A DNA stretch of 64,000 bases from Anaerolineaceae bacterium (GTDB taxonomy: Bacteria; Chloroflexota; Anaerolineae; Anaerolineales; Anaerolineaceae). This document shows positions 34,978-44,236 of this stretch, one piece after another. The DNA is taken from positions 219,026-283,025 of the forward strand of contig PABH01000042.1 in the NCBI GenBank assembly GCA_002702705.1, given 5' to 3'. The notes below the pieces were generated by a model, which did no database searches, was not told where the DNA came from, and saw only the letters and a program-made list of their open reading frames with translations. The position numbers and the translations under genes were made by a program. Position 1 is the stretch's first letter, and every line of letters begins with the position of its first letter.

Positions 34978-35824
34978 AGTAGAAGGTCTGTATCATTCGT
35001 ATTCTAATGACGAAAATTATGCTGTAAAAAACGCTAACTTTGAAATCCCCAAAGGAGAAATTTTTGGGTTTTTAGGACCATCCGGTGCTGGTAAATCCAC
35101 CACGCAAGGAATTTTAACGGGCCTTTTACAGCTTCAAAAAGGAAATGTAAACGTTGCAGGTTATGACGTAAAAAATATTTCCCAAAAAATGTTTAACAAG
35201 ATTGGCATGTCTTTTGAACAATCCAATGTATACAGCAAGTTAACTGCCAAGGAAAATTTAGATTTTTACCGCAAATTATTTGATGGACAAACCCGCGAAC
35301 CGGCTGATTTGCTGAAATTGGTTGGTTTGGATGGAAAAGAAAATGTGAGAGCAGGTGAGTTCTCCAAAGGAATGAAACACCGCTTAACCTTTGCTCGTTC
35401 CATGATTAATAATCCCGAATTATGGTTTTTAGATGAACCCACCACAGGTCTCGATCCGGCAATTGCCTCAGAAATTAAGGATATTATCCGTAAGGAAAAT
35501 AATAACGGAGTAACCGTGTTTTTAACCACACATAATATGTTTATTGCCGATGAATTGTGTAACCGGGTTGCTTTTATCGTAGATGGTGAAATCAAATTAA
35601 TTGATTCTCCGAAGAATTTAAAATTGCAATACGGCGAACAACTGGTGGACGTTGAATTTAGAAAAAATGGAACCGTTGTGAAAGAAACATTTTCAACAAT
35701 CAAAGAAGAAGAAAAACAACGACTTCAGAAAGTTATCCTGGACTATGAAATTCAGTCGATGCACACCAAAGAAGCAACCTTAGAAGAAATATTTATTAAG
35801 GTAACGGGCAGAGGATTGGTATAA
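34970..35824 (+). CDS. ABC-2 exporter ATPase (second cassette)
   Basis: A 284-residue ATPase, the same length as the one at 13130-13984. Walker A GPSGAGKSTT, signature GEFSKGMKHRLTFARSMI, Walker B LWFLDEPTTGLDP and TTHNM are intact, and the tail EATLEEIFIKVTGRGLV mirrors the paralogue's. The start at 34970 follows AAGGAG; the frame open from 34934 lies inside tetR. It energises the two permeases encoded directly downstream (1-nt and 10-nt gaps). Confidence 0.93.
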   Translation: MIKVEGLYHSYSNDENYAVKNANFEIPKGEIFGFLGPSGAGKSTTQGILTGLLQLQKGNVNVAGYDVKNISQKMFNKIGMSFEQSNVYSKLTAKENLDFYRKLFDGQTREPADLLKLVGLDGKENVRAGEFSKGMKHRLTFARSMINNPELWFLDEPTTGLDPAIASEIKDIIRKENNNGVTVFLTTHNMFIADELCNRVAFIVDGEIKLIDSPKNLKLQYGEQLVDVEFRKNGTVVKETFSTIKEEEKQRLQKVILDYEIQSMHTKEATLEEIFIKVTGRGLV

Positions 35825-35825
35825 C

Positions 35826-36938
35826 ATGAAACTATGGCATAGTTTTGTAAAAGAGATACTCCTCGCTTCCAGAGGATTTTACTTTTACGTGGAAATCGTA
35901 ATGGCGTTTGTATTTTTATTCCTCCTGCTTTTTGTCATTCCGGATAATTTTTCCAATAAATCAACGGAATATCTTTACCTGGATCTTCCGAAAGCGGCGG
36001 CGGATGCTTTTATGGAATTTTCTGTGGCAGAGGATTTGGATCAGCAAGGTGAAGCGGTAGAAATTAAAAGTGGCAAAAATATCTATCCCGCCAACTTAAT
36101 CGAAACCGATACCAGCAAAATTTATTATCTGGAAAGTGCTGAAGCGGTTATCCAATTAGCAGAAGATGAGAAAAACTTTGGCGGTATTGTGAAGTTAAAT
36201 GAAGCTGGAGATGGATTGGCTTATGAATATTATTTGCAGGGTTACGAATCCGAACGGATGAAAAATTTACTTTTGTTGTTTCACAATACGGAAATGAGCA
36301 AGCTGGAAGAAACATTTAATGCCCAGGAAGTCCGTCCCCTCTCAGATGGATTTGAACCGCTGACGGACAAACAAAACATGGTGCCCGTATTCCTAACCTT
36401 TAATGGCAGTTTTATGGGTATGTTCATTATCGCAGCGTATATCTTCCTGGATAAAAAAGAAGGTGTTATCAAAGCATACGCGGTTACAGCATCTTCCGTT
36501 TGGCAATATTTGATGAGTAAAATCGGTGTGATTTTAACAACAACCCTTGTCTCCAGTTTAATTATCACCATCCCCGTGATGGGTACACAACCAAATTACC
36601 TTTTGATGGTTATTTTCTTGCTGGCTACCGGGTTTTTTGCTTCCACATTGGGATTATTCCTGGCTAGTTTTTACAAGGATATTGTGGCAGCATTTGGTGC
36701 CATCTATGGGCTTATCATCGTGATCATGTTACCCAATATCGCTTATTTTATTCCAAGTTGGGATCCGGTTTGGTTGAAGATCATCCCCTCTTACCCTATG
36801 TTGGAAGGTTTTAAAGAAATCATATTACCCGGCGGAGATGCTGCATTTGTTTTATGGACCTCACTGGGTTTCTTAGTTGCTGGTTTACTCTTGTTTGTGT
36901 TTTCAAATAAACGGTATCAGCATTCATTAACAGTATAG
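35826..36938 (+). CDS. ABC-2 permease with large extracytoplasmic domain
   Basis: A 370-residue permease of the ABC-2 type. One helix (about 18-38) is followed by about 150 extracytoplasmic residues (40-190) rich in charged and acidic positions, then five helices (about 195-365). The loop DKKEGVIKAYAVTASSVWQYL after helix 2 is the cytoplasmic coupling segment and corresponds to the loop in the first-cassette permease. This extracytoplasmic domain is absent from the first cassette's permeases (229 and 246 residues), so the two exporters have diverged in architecture. It could bind a substrate or partner. Confidence 0.85.
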   Translation: MKLWHSFVKEILLASRGFYFYVEIVMAFVFLFLLLFVIPDNFSNKSTEYLYLDLPKAAADAFMEFSVAEDLDQQGEAVEIKSGKNIYPANLIETDTSKIYYLESAEAVIQLAEDEKNFGGIVKLNEAGDGLAYEYYLQGYESERMKNLLLLFHNTEMSKLEETFNAQEVRPLSDGFEPLTDKQNMVPVFLTFNGSFMGMFIIAAYIFLDKKEGVIKAYAVTASSVWQYLMSKIGVILTTTLVSSLIITIPVMGTQPNYLLMVIFLLATGFFASTLGLFLASFYKDIVAAFGAIYGLIIVIMLPNIAYFIPSWDPVWLKIIPSYPMLEGFKEIILPGGDAAFVLWTSLGFLVAGLLLFVFSNKRYQHSLTV

Positions 36939-36948
36939 GTGGTGGACG

Positions 36949-37950
36949 ATGTTGAAAAAAATATGGGCTATCTTTTTACGAGATTTAAAAGTTGGTTCGC
37001 GAGACTCCTTAACCTTGATCATTATTATTATGCCGATTTTATTAGGAATTGGTGTCAATCTTTTAACACCCAGCATAAATGATACAACGGTAAATTTAGC
37101 GTTGTTAGAAGGAGAAAACCCAGCTCAGGCTGAATATTTTGCAGATTTCGCCAAGGTTGAGCTCTTTCCAAATGAAGAAGCGATTGAAACTCGGGTAAAA
37201 AAGCGCGATCATATCGTTGGGATTTTGCCGGATGGAGACCGGTATTACATCATGTCCCAAGGGAATGAACCCGAGTCTGTGATTGAAATGGCAAAATTGG
37301 TCAATATGTATTACGCCGAAGGAATCAATCTTGAAGATGCGACAGCAAAACTTTTTGAATTTGGTGAGACGGTACCACCGCTCAAAAAAATGCTTACAAA
37401 CACCTTGATTATTATGATCTCCATTTTGGGTGGTATGTTAATCACCTTTAATATCATTGAAGAAAAAACGGACCATACCATCAGCGCGATGAACGTCACA
37501 ACCGTTTCAAAGAACGCGTATCTGCTGGGAAAAAGTTTGGTAGGCATGTTATACCCTGTCTTCAGTACCATTGTTATCCTACTAATTACCGGTTTTCGTG
37601 ATGTTAACCTGGGTCAATTAATCTTGATGGTTATCGTATCCTCTTTCCTGAGCCTGTTAATTGGCTTTATTCAGGGAATCAATAACGATGATGTGATGAG
37701 TGCAGCTGCCAGTGTAAAAATGTTATTCCTCCCGGTTGGCGCTGCGATTGCTGCGATTGAATTGTTGAATCAAAAATGGCAAATTCTTTTTTATTGGATT
37801 CCGTTTTACTGGACCTATAAAGGCAATGATGCCGTTTTATTGAATTCCGCAACCTGGCCACAAATCCTTTTATATTCAGGCATTGTTTTGGCACTGGGTT
37901 TGATAGTTTATTTATATTTATCCCCAAAAATTCGAAAAGGTTTAGCTTAA
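36949..37950 (+). CDS. ABC-2 permease, partner subunit (second cassette)
   Basis: A 333-residue ABC-2 permease with an N-terminal helix (about 18-38), about 100 extracytoplasmic residues, and five to six C-terminal helices. EEKTDHTISAMNVTTVSKNAYLL (split here by the coupling helix) resembles the loop of its partner. The gene starts ATG 36949 after GGTGG; 10 nt separate it from the preceding permease. Together with that permease and the ATPase it forms a complete exporter. The soluble part is smaller than in the partner. Confidence 0.85.
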   Translation: MLKKIWAIFLRDLKVGSRDSLTLIIIIMPILLGIGVNLLTPSINDTTVNLALLEGENPAQAEYFADFAKVELFPNEEAIETRVKKRDHIVGILPDGDRYYIMSQGNEPESVIEMAKLVNMYYAEGINLEDATAKLFEFGETVPPLKKMLTNTLIIMISILGGMLITFNIIEEKTDHTISAMNVTTVSKNAYLLGKSLVGMLYPVFSTIVILLITGFRDVNLGQLILMVIVSSFLSLLIGFIQGINNDDVMSAAASVKMLFLPVGAAIAAIELLNQKWQILFYWIPFYWTYKGNDAVLLNSATWPQILLYSGIVLALGLIVYLYLSPKIRKGLA

Positions 37951-37959
37951 GGAGAAAAA

Positions 37960-38166
37960 ATGAATTGGTATCCGTTGTTAGGTTTATTGGCTTTGGTTTA
38001 TGCCGGTTTGGTAGTATTTATTGCCCTAAAAAAACCTGTGAAAATATGGAATATGGGCAAAATCCAATTATTTATTAAGTTATTAGGAGAAAAGGGTACG
38101 GAGATATTTTTCTACGTATTTGCAGTCGTTTTCTTGGGCTTAGGAATCTGGTTGTTTACGCTTTAG
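37960..38166 (+). CDS. Small two-helix membrane protein in the second exporter operon
   Basis: A 68-residue protein consisting of a helix (about 5-25), a short basic loop (KKPVKIWNMGKIQ) and a second helix (about 47-66). It has a strong SD (AAGGAG) and lies 9 nt after the second permease, right before the operon terminator, so it is almost certainly expressed with the exporter. I do not recognise a family. An auxiliary subunit or membrane assembly factor is one possibility. No homologue is present in the first cassette, at least not next to it. Confidence 0.7.
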   Translation: MNWYPLLGLLALVYAGLVVFIALKKPVKIWNMGKIQLFIKLLGEKGTEIFFYVFAVVFLGLGIWLFTL

Positions 38167-38191
38167 ATTATTGATTAACAACCATTATCAG

Positions 38192-38226
38192 AAAAACCAT
38201 TTTCGTATTTGAAAATGGTTTTTTTA
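38192..38226. terminator. Bidirectional terminator between exporter operon and cysteine-cluster gene
   Basis: AAACCATTTTC pairs with GAAAATGGTTT around a 6-nt loop (38194-38221), flanked by A and T tracts. It overlaps the stop codon region of the convergent gene ending at 38224. Confidence 0.8.
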
Positions 38227-38898
38227 TATATAAAACCCAAATTTCCGATTCTGAAAATTGGGTACTTTTGCTAAACGGTCACTACCCGGGCTGAGCAAAT
38301 AATTATTCCCATTACGATGCAAGATGGGAATACGTCGTTTGGTCTGTTGAAAGTGCAAGCGCATCTCTTCCGAGTGGATAGCATAACTCTCATAATCATC
38401 CATCCACCGGTCAAATATATGATCATAGGTGCGAATAAAAGCTGTGCGGTAAGATTCGGTAACAACTTCCAGATGGCTAATCAACCAGCAGGAAGGTTCA
38501 AATACCCACTCATAGGTTAATCCGATAAAACGATCATCGGCAGTAATGTAAGGGAAAAAAGGGAATTGGCGACAGCTCAATGCACGAGTAGGACGATGAC
38601 AAAACTGTGGACCATTACATTTAATCGAAACCATATGTTCAGGAGTATCTTCCGTTATGGCTTGTTGGTCGGATTTAGATTGTGGTTTGTAAAGCTGCCA
38701 TTGTTTGCTGGCTTTTTGTAAATAAGCCCATTCTTGTAAATAAGCCGCCGGGATGGCCTGTTCAATATCACAACAAAAGGGTTTGCCGGATGGATTGTGG
38801 GGAGCACAATATGTTCCACAATCAACTTCACCAATTGGCATACTGAATTGTGTGTATAGTTCTTGAAAATTTATTTGAGGAAGATACAGATTTTCCAT
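38224..38898 (-). CDS. Cysteine-cluster (YkgJ-like) protein
   Basis: A 224-residue soluble protein with many cysteines in pairs. DCGTYCAPHNPSGKPFCCDI lies near the N-terminus, IKCNGPQFCHRPTRALSCRQ in the middle, and a further Cys at EPSCW. The pattern fits the zinc/iron-chelating CxxCxxCC (YkgJ/UPF0153) group loosely, with an extra set. These proteins bind a metal cluster of unknown role. No strong SD is seen before ATG 38898. It has no obvious partner; the HAD phosphatase gene lies upstream in the same direction, 39 nt away. Confidence 0.65.
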   Translation of the reverse strand: MENLYLPQINFQELYTQFSMPIGEVDCGTYCAPHNPSGKPFCCDIEQAIPAAYLQEWAYLQKASKQWQLYKPQSKSDQQAITEDTPEHMVSIKCNGPQFCHRPTRALSCRQFPFFPYITADDRFIGLTYEWVFEPSCWLISHLEVVTESYRTAFIRTYDHIFDRWMDDYESYAIHSEEMRLHFQQTKRRIPILHRNGNNYLLSPGSDRLAKVPNFQNRKFGFYI

Positions 38899-38937
38899 AC
38901 CGTTAAGTGTATCACGCCGGCAACAGCGATAAATAGG

Positions 38938-39579
38938 TTATCTTACCCCATCTCCAATCAGTTTTTTCGTCATGTCTTGTACTGAATTGAAAACTTCTTG
39001 AGGACAAAGTGCTTTTAAAGCTTCCACCTTTGCATAACCCCACGAGACAGCTCCAAAAGGCATATCAATTTTTTTTGTTGACTCAATATCTCTGATTTCA
39101 TCACCCACATACAGGCTGTTTTCAACAGCGATACCACTTTTTCTTAATATACTCTTTAATCGTTTATCTTTCCCGTTTAAAGAAATACCACAATCAAAAT
39201 AATCAATGATATTAGCAATTTCTTCACCAATAACACGCTCAATATTTTCTTTAGAATTTGAACTGGCAATGCCAACAACAATACCCTGGCGGTGTAGTTT
39301 ATGAAACATTTCCGGGATGCCATTAAATAAATTAATGGTATCAATTTGGGTATGCATTAATTTTTGTACATCACGGGAGATTAATGGTATTTTCCAGGTT
39401 GGTATATTAAGGCGTTTAACAGCCTGAGGAACACTGAACGTTCGTAGAAGTTCGATTTCATGTGCGTCAGGGTGCTTTAGATTGTATTTGGCAGCGATAT
39501 ATTCTAATTTGTCTAGAACCCACGGAAATGTATCCGCGATCGTACCGTCGAAGTCAAAAATAACCAATTTGTAAGTCAA
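38938..39579 (-). CDS. HAD-superfamily hydrolase (phosphoglycolate phosphatase-like)
   Basis: A 213-residue phosphatase. The nucleophile motif I is VIFDFDGTIADTF, motif II GIASSNSK, the Lys in GISLNGKDKRLKSIL, and motif III YVGDEIRDIESTKK. A helical cap (about 20-85) marks subfamily IA, the group of phosphoglycolate phosphatase and PpaX. The start is probably the TTG at 39579, since GGAG lies 7 nt before it; an ATG nine codons upstream (39606) lacks one. The substrate is probably a small sugar or nucleoside phosphate, not determined. Confidence 0.85.
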   Translation of the reverse strand: MTYKLVIFDFDGTIADTFPWVLDKLEYIAAKYNLKHPDAHEIELLRTFSVPQAVKRLNIPTWKIPLISRDVQKLMHTQIDTINLFNGIPEMFHKLHRQGIVVGIASSNSKENIERVIGEEIANIIDYFDCGISLNGKDKRLKSILRKSGIAVENSLYVGDEIRDIESTKKIDMPFGAVSWGYAKVEALKALCPQEVFNSVQDMTKKLIGDGVR

Positions 39580-40141
39580 AAAAATTCTCCGTACAATGAA
39601 TGGCAATAATTTTACATCATCTTTGATGAATTAAGGTAATTTAAATGTTTGTCCTCTTAGTAAATTTCGTATCTTATAAAAAAAAGATTTTCCGGTTTTA
39701 AGTGACCAACGGTTTTCCTGTTCAAATGGATAGGTAAAAATCAACTTTTCAGGGGGGAACATCAAATTGACCTTGATTTATACTAATTTTCAGCGTTCAA
39801 GATTATGAGCCTTATACTAAGCCAAAGTCGTTGCAAGAATGTTGATAAAAGAGAAAGAATGGTAAGATATGGGACAGATATTTTTTAGGTCCCGCGATAA
39901 ACCTGACTTCTCAAGAAAATAAACGATGACTAAAAACACTTTGGCAAAACAAATGTAACTGCTCAGCCTATCCATCAGAATCCCTCCCGGAGGTGATCCT
40001 TTTTGAGATAATAGACTTACATCTCACCTCCGGGAGGTGTGATTTGCACTGAGTAGTTGCAAACAAATAATAACTTGAACGATCAGACTTAAATGTGTTT
40101 AGCAAATATATAAACCTAGTTATTATGGAGAATTTAGAAAG
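39580..40141. other. Gene-free region with a 14-bp inverted repeat
   Basis: No reading frame here looks real. The region carries the long inverted repeat at 39983-40037 described separately; otherwise it is A+T-rich with short T tracts. It also contains the SD (GGAG) for the following membrane protein. It may hold a small RNA or a remnant of a mobile element, but nothing else supports either. Confidence 0.5.
39983..40037. repeat. 14-bp perfect inverted repeat of nested CCTCC/GGAGG palindromes
   Basis: CCTCCCGGAGGTGA (39983-39996) and TCACCTCCGGGAGG (40024-40037) are exact reverse complements, separated by 27 nt. Each arm itself holds CCTCC-N-GGAGG, so alternative foldings are possible. No T run follows on either strand. 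G+C-rich arms stand out in A+T-rich surroundings. Confidence 0.8.
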
Positions 40142-40681
40142 ATGGAAATTAAAGAAATACAGCGAGAAGTTCGATCCGTTTATATGGGTGGGTCAGTCGG
40201 CCAGGCAGTCTCAGGAACCATTTGGTTGGTATCCAGTATTTTAGCTACCGGGGTCAGCCAACGATATGGTATATTGGTATTAGTTTTGGGCGGTATGTTT
40301 ATTTTCCCATTAACCCAGCTGGTACTTAAATTGATGGGACATAAAAACACCTTATCCAAAGGGAATCCATATACTGCATTAGCCATGCAAGTAGCGTTTA
40401 TCGTGCCTTTATTGATTCCGGTCATCGCAGGCGCCGCACTGTATAATATCAATTGGTTTTATCCCGCTTTTATGATGGTTATTGGCGTTCATTATATGCC
40501 ATTTATGACTTTATATGGCATGCGATTATATGGTGTATTGGCAGCAGTTTTAATTGTTGCAGGTTTGATGATTGGGATGTATCTCTCCACCAGCTTTGTC
40601 CTGGCTGGTTGGGTTACAGCCGGTGTTTTATTTGTTTTTGCTGCTCTACTTGGACAGGCTGTTAAAAAAGAAAATCTATAG
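40142..40681 (+). CDS. Polytopic membrane protein, DUF7010-like
   Basis: A 179-residue protein with about six hydrophobic helices and a short charged N-terminus (EIKEIQREVRSVYMGG). I see GGSVGQAVSGTIW and YPAFMMVIGVHYMPFMTLYG as the most conserved-looking stretches, and recall similar proteins annotated as DUF7010, without known function. GGAG lies 11 nt before ATG 40142. It runs ahead of the ABC-F gene with a 33-nt gap, so they may share a transcript. Confidence 0.6.
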   Translation: MEIKEIQREVRSVYMGGSVGQAVSGTIWLVSSILATGVSQRYGILVLVLGGMFIFPLTQLVLKLMGHKNTLSKGNPYTALAMQVAFIVPLLIPVIAGAALYNINWFYPAFMMVIGVHYMPFMTLYGMRLYGVLAAVLIVAGLMIGMYLSTSFVLAGWVTAGVLFVFAALLGQAVKKENL

Positions 40682-40714
40682 TATTGTTGAAAATCCAAAG
40701 AACATGATGGTTTT

Positions 40715-42520
40715 ATGGCATTAATTAGTGTAAATGAGATAAGTTTAGGTTTCGATGGTGTTTTGCTCCTGGATAAGGTCAATTTGCAAATTGAAGCAGG
40801 TCAACGGATTGGTCTATTAGGCCGAAACGGAACGGGTAAAACCACCTTTTTAAAATTACTAAATGGAAATTTAAACCCGCAGGAAGGCACCATCAGCCGC
40901 GCTCATCATTTAAAATATGCCTATCTCCCTCAAGAAGTTCCATTAGACTTAAAAGGCACCATCTCAGAGGTGGTTTCTTCCGGATTGGATGGCGTATTAT
41001 TAAATCCAATTGAGGGGGATGAACCCTGGCAGCGAGAATTACAGGTAGAACAAGTGATTCAGCGCATGCAGTTAGAGGCAACAGCCCCATTTGAGACATT
41101 GTCTGCTGGGATGAAACGTAGGGTGCTGTTGGCAAAAGGATTGGTGCAAAATCCGGATGTGCTCTTTTTGGATGAACCAACCAACCACCTCGATATCGCT
41201 GCCATTCAGTGGTTAGAAAACTTTTTACAGCGCTGGGGAGGCACCCTGGTATTTGTTACCCATGACCGCATGTTTTTACAGCAGTTATCTACAAAAATCG
41301 TGGAATTGGACCGGGGACATTTATTTGATTGGGATTGTGATTACCAGACCTTTTTAAAACGCAAAGAAGCCATGTTGGATGCGGAATCGCTGGAAAACGA
41401 ATTGTTCGACAAAAAATTAGCCCAAGAAGAAGCGTGGATTCGCAGAGGAATCGAAGCACGGCGCACTCGAAACGAGGGGCGTGTACGTGCCTTGAATAAA
41501 TTACGAGAAATACGCTCTGCCCGTCGTGAACAACCGGGGCAAGTGAAATTGCAAATTCAAGAAGCACGCCGATCCGGAAAATTGGTGATCGAGGCGGAAA
41601 ATTTATCGTTTTCGTTTGCGGGAAAACCCATTATCCAGGATTTTTCAACCGTTATTCAACGCGGTGACCGGGTGGGTATCGTCGGGCTGAATGGTTGCGG
41701 AAAAACCACCCTCCTGCGTTTGTTATTAAACGAATTAACCCCACAAAAAGGTGAAATCCGGTTGGGTACCAAATTGGAAATCGCCTATTTTGACCAGCTT
41801 CGTTCCCAATTAGATGAAACCAAGTCCGTATTAGACAATGTGGGGCAGGGACGTGACGTTTTAACGATTAATGGGCATAATCGAAATATATATGGTTACT
41901 TGGAAGACTTTCTGTTTGAAAAAGAACGGGTAAATGCGCCGATTACCGCTTTATCCGGTGGAGAAAGAAACCGGCTGCTGCTGGCTCGTTTGTTCACACA
42001 ACCAGCCAACTTATTGGTACTGGATGAACCCACCAACGATCTGGATATTGATACCTTGGAAGTGCTTGAAAACATGCTGTTAAGTTATAACGGCACCATG
42101 TTATTGGTCAGTCATGACAGAACCTTTTTAAATAACCTGGTAACCAGCACGATTTTTCTGGATGGTATTGGCGGTGTATTCGAATATGTTGGTGGTTATG
42201 ATGACTTTTTAAGACAGCATAAAACCGAAACAAATTCGGAAAAACCACCTGAAAAAAAAGAACCTGTAAACAATAACACACCACCCAATCCAGTTAAACA
42301 AAAATTGACCTTTAAAGAGAAAATCGAATTTGAGGAATTATCAAAAAAAATCAAACAATTCGAATCTGAACTGGTTGACTTACAATCTCAAATGACAGAA
42401 ACCTCTTTTTACCAACAAGATCATCAAGTCGTATCAAATGTCGTACAGCGTGTTGAAGAAATTGAGGGAGAATTACTGAAAGCGTATGAACGTTTTGAGG
42501 AACTTGCCCAATTTGTTTAA
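40715..42520 (+). CDS. ABC-F family ATPase (Uup-like)
   Basis: A 601-residue cytosolic protein with two ABC domains and no membrane segments. Walker A motifs are GRNGTGKTTFL and GLNGCGKTTLL, the signatures LSAGMKRRVLLA and LSGGERNRLLLA, and the Walker B motifs VLFLDEPTNHLDI and LLVLDEPTNDLDI. A linker of about 60 charged residues separates the domains. The C-terminal coiled coil (about 520-600, KEKIEFEELSKKIKQFESEL) is typical of Uup. ABC-F proteins act on the ribosome; Uup is linked to ribosome rescue and DNA integrity. No drug-resistance feature is evident. Confidence 0.92.
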   Translation: MALISVNEISLGFDGVLLLDKVNLQIEAGQRIGLLGRNGTGKTTFLKLLNGNLNPQEGTISRAHHLKYAYLPQEVPLDLKGTISEVVSSGLDGVLLNPIEGDEPWQRELQVEQVIQRMQLEATAPFETLSAGMKRRVLLAKGLVQNPDVLFLDEPTNHLDIAAIQWLENFLQRWGGTLVFVTHDRMFLQQLSTKIVELDRGHLFDWDCDYQTFLKRKEAMLDAESLENELFDKKLAQEEAWIRRGIEARRTRNEGRVRALNKLREIRSARREQPGQVKLQIQEARRSGKLVIEAENLSFSFAGKPIIQDFSTVIQRGDRVGIVGLNGCGKTTLLRLLLNELTPQKGEIRLGTKLEIAYFDQLRSQLDETKSVLDNVGQGRDVLTINGHNRNIYGYLEDFLFEKERVNAPITALSGGERNRLLLARLFTQPANLLVLDEPTNDLDIDTLEVLENMLLSYNGTMLLVSHDRTFLNNLVTSTIFLDGIGGVFEYVGGYDDFLRQHKTETNSEKPPEKKEPVNNNTPPNPVKQKLTFKEKIEFEELSKKIKQFESELVDLQSQMTETSFYQQDHQVVSNVVQRVEEIEGELLKAYERFEELAQFV

Positions 42521-42684
42521 CAATTTCGGATAATAAGTTAGGTTTGGGGTATATAAGTTCATTGTAAAAAAGCGACCCACGTTCTTTTTCAAGAATGTTT
42601 TTTATAAACCCTAACCACCTGTCTAATTGGTTTTTTCCTGAAAACTTGTAGAATAAAGAGTATGTTCATACCCAGGAGGATATT

Positions 42685-44151
42685 TTGAAAAACAAGGAAC
42701 AAGAAACTGAAACAAGAAATGAAAAACCGATCATGCCGGAAGAGCAACAATCCGTCACCCAACACAAAATTACAATCAACGGTCAAACCTTAAACTATAC
42801 AGTGACCGCCGGAACGATGTTATTAAAAGAAGAAGATGTTGAGGAAGGGGAAAAGCCAAAAGCAGCTGTGTTTTATGTTGCTTACACCTTAATTCGGGAA
42901 TCACAAGAAGTACCCCGGCCGGTAACATTTTCGTTTAATGGTGGGCCAGGATCTTCATCCGTATGGATGCACCTGGGTTTGTTAGGCCCAAAACGCGTTT
43001 TAATGCAGGATGACGGCAAACCATTTCCACCGCCTTATCAATTGGTCGATAATGAATATACTTTGTTAAAAGAAACCGACCTGGTATTCATTGATCCGGT
43101 CAGTACCGGTTACAGCCGCGCGGTTCCAAAAGAAAAACCGGAACAATTCCATAATTATCAAAAAGATATCGAATCGGTGGGAGAGTTTATCCGTTTGTGG
43201 ACGACCCGTAATAACCGCTGGTCTTCAGCAAAATTCCTGATTGGTGAAAGTTACGGCACTACCCGGGCCGGTGGGCTGGCAGAATATTTGCATGAACGAT
43301 ACGGTATGTACCTGAATGGTATCATGTTGGTTTCTTCTATTCTCAACTTTATGACCGCTCGTTTTACCCCGGGTAATGATTTGCCCTATTTATTGTTTTT
43401 GCCAACTTATACCGCCACCGCCTGGTATCACCAAAAATTATCCAAGGATCTTCAAGCTGATTTACGAAAAACCCTGGATGAAGTCGAGAAATTTGTGAAT
43501 ACGGAATATACCCTAGCGTTGATGCAGGGCAATCGGTTATCAGCAACGGAACGGACAAAAATTATCAAAAAATTAGCGCGGTACACTGGCTTATCGGAAG
43601 ACTATATCGACCGTTCTAATTTAAGAATTGAAATTTTCCGTTTTACAAAAGAATTGCTGCGAGATCAAAATGAAACGGTTGGCCGCCTAGACAGCCGCTA
43701 CAAAGGGTTTGATCGTGATTCGGCTGGAGAAAACTTTGAAAATGATCCAGCTTATAACGCCATCTTGGGCACTTACACTGCCACGTTTTATGATTATGTG
43801 CGCCGAGACCTCAAATTTGAAATGGATCGCACTTATGAAATCCTGAGTAACTTATTTGAAACATGGAAGTATGATACCTACCAGAATCAATTTGTAAACA
43901 CAGCCGAGAAATTGCGGATCGCATTCCAATATAATCCATCCTTAAATGTCATTGTTTGTAATGGCTATTTTGATTTGGCAACCCCCTATTTTGCAACCGA
44001 ATATACGATCAACCATATCGAACTGCCGAAAGCACAGACAGAACAAATTCGAATGACATATTATGAAGCAGGCCACATGATGTACGTGCACCTGCCCTCA
44101 CTGGCACAGGTCAGCGCTGATTTGGCAACCTTTGTGAAAGAATCATTATAA
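42685..44151 (+). CDS. S10-family serine carboxypeptidase
   Basis: A 488-residue peptidase that removes C-terminal residues. The catalytic triad is visible: GESYG with Ser189, Asp430 in CNGYFDLATP, and His464 in YEAGHMMYVH; the oxyanion-related FSFNGGPGSSS motif lies near residue 85. There is no signal peptide, so the enzyme is probably cytoplasmic, unlike fungal and plant relatives. The start is a TTG at 42685 with AGGAGG just upstream. It stands alone between Uup and an unknown gene. Confidence 0.93.
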   Translation: MKNKEQETETRNEKPIMPEEQQSVTQHKITINGQTLNYTVTAGTMLLKEEDVEEGEKPKAAVFYVAYTLIRESQEVPRPVTFSFNGGPGSSSVWMHLGLLGPKRVLMQDDGKPFPPPYQLVDNEYTLLKETDLVFIDPVSTGYSRAVPKEKPEQFHNYQKDIESVGEFIRLWTTRNNRWSSAKFLIGESYGTTRAGGLAEYLHERYGMYLNGIMLVSSILNFMTARFTPGNDLPYLLFLPTYTATAWYHQKLSKDLQADLRKTLDEVEKFVNTEYTLALMQGNRLSATERTKIIKKLARYTGLSEDYIDRSNLRIEIFRFTKELLRDQNETVGRLDSRYKGFDRDSAGENFENDPAYNAILGTYTATFYDYVRRDLKFEMDRTYEILSNLFETWKYDTYQNQFVNTAEKLRIAFQYNPSLNVIVCNGYFDLATPYFATEYTINHIELPKAQTEQIRMTYYEAGHMMYVHLPSLAQVSADLATFVKESL

Positions 44152-44236
44152 AAACGGCAAATCAGTGAAAATAAGCTGAAATATTTATGCAGGAAGCCGC
44201 AGTTATTAAGCTGTGGCTTCTTATGCTTTTTTAGCT

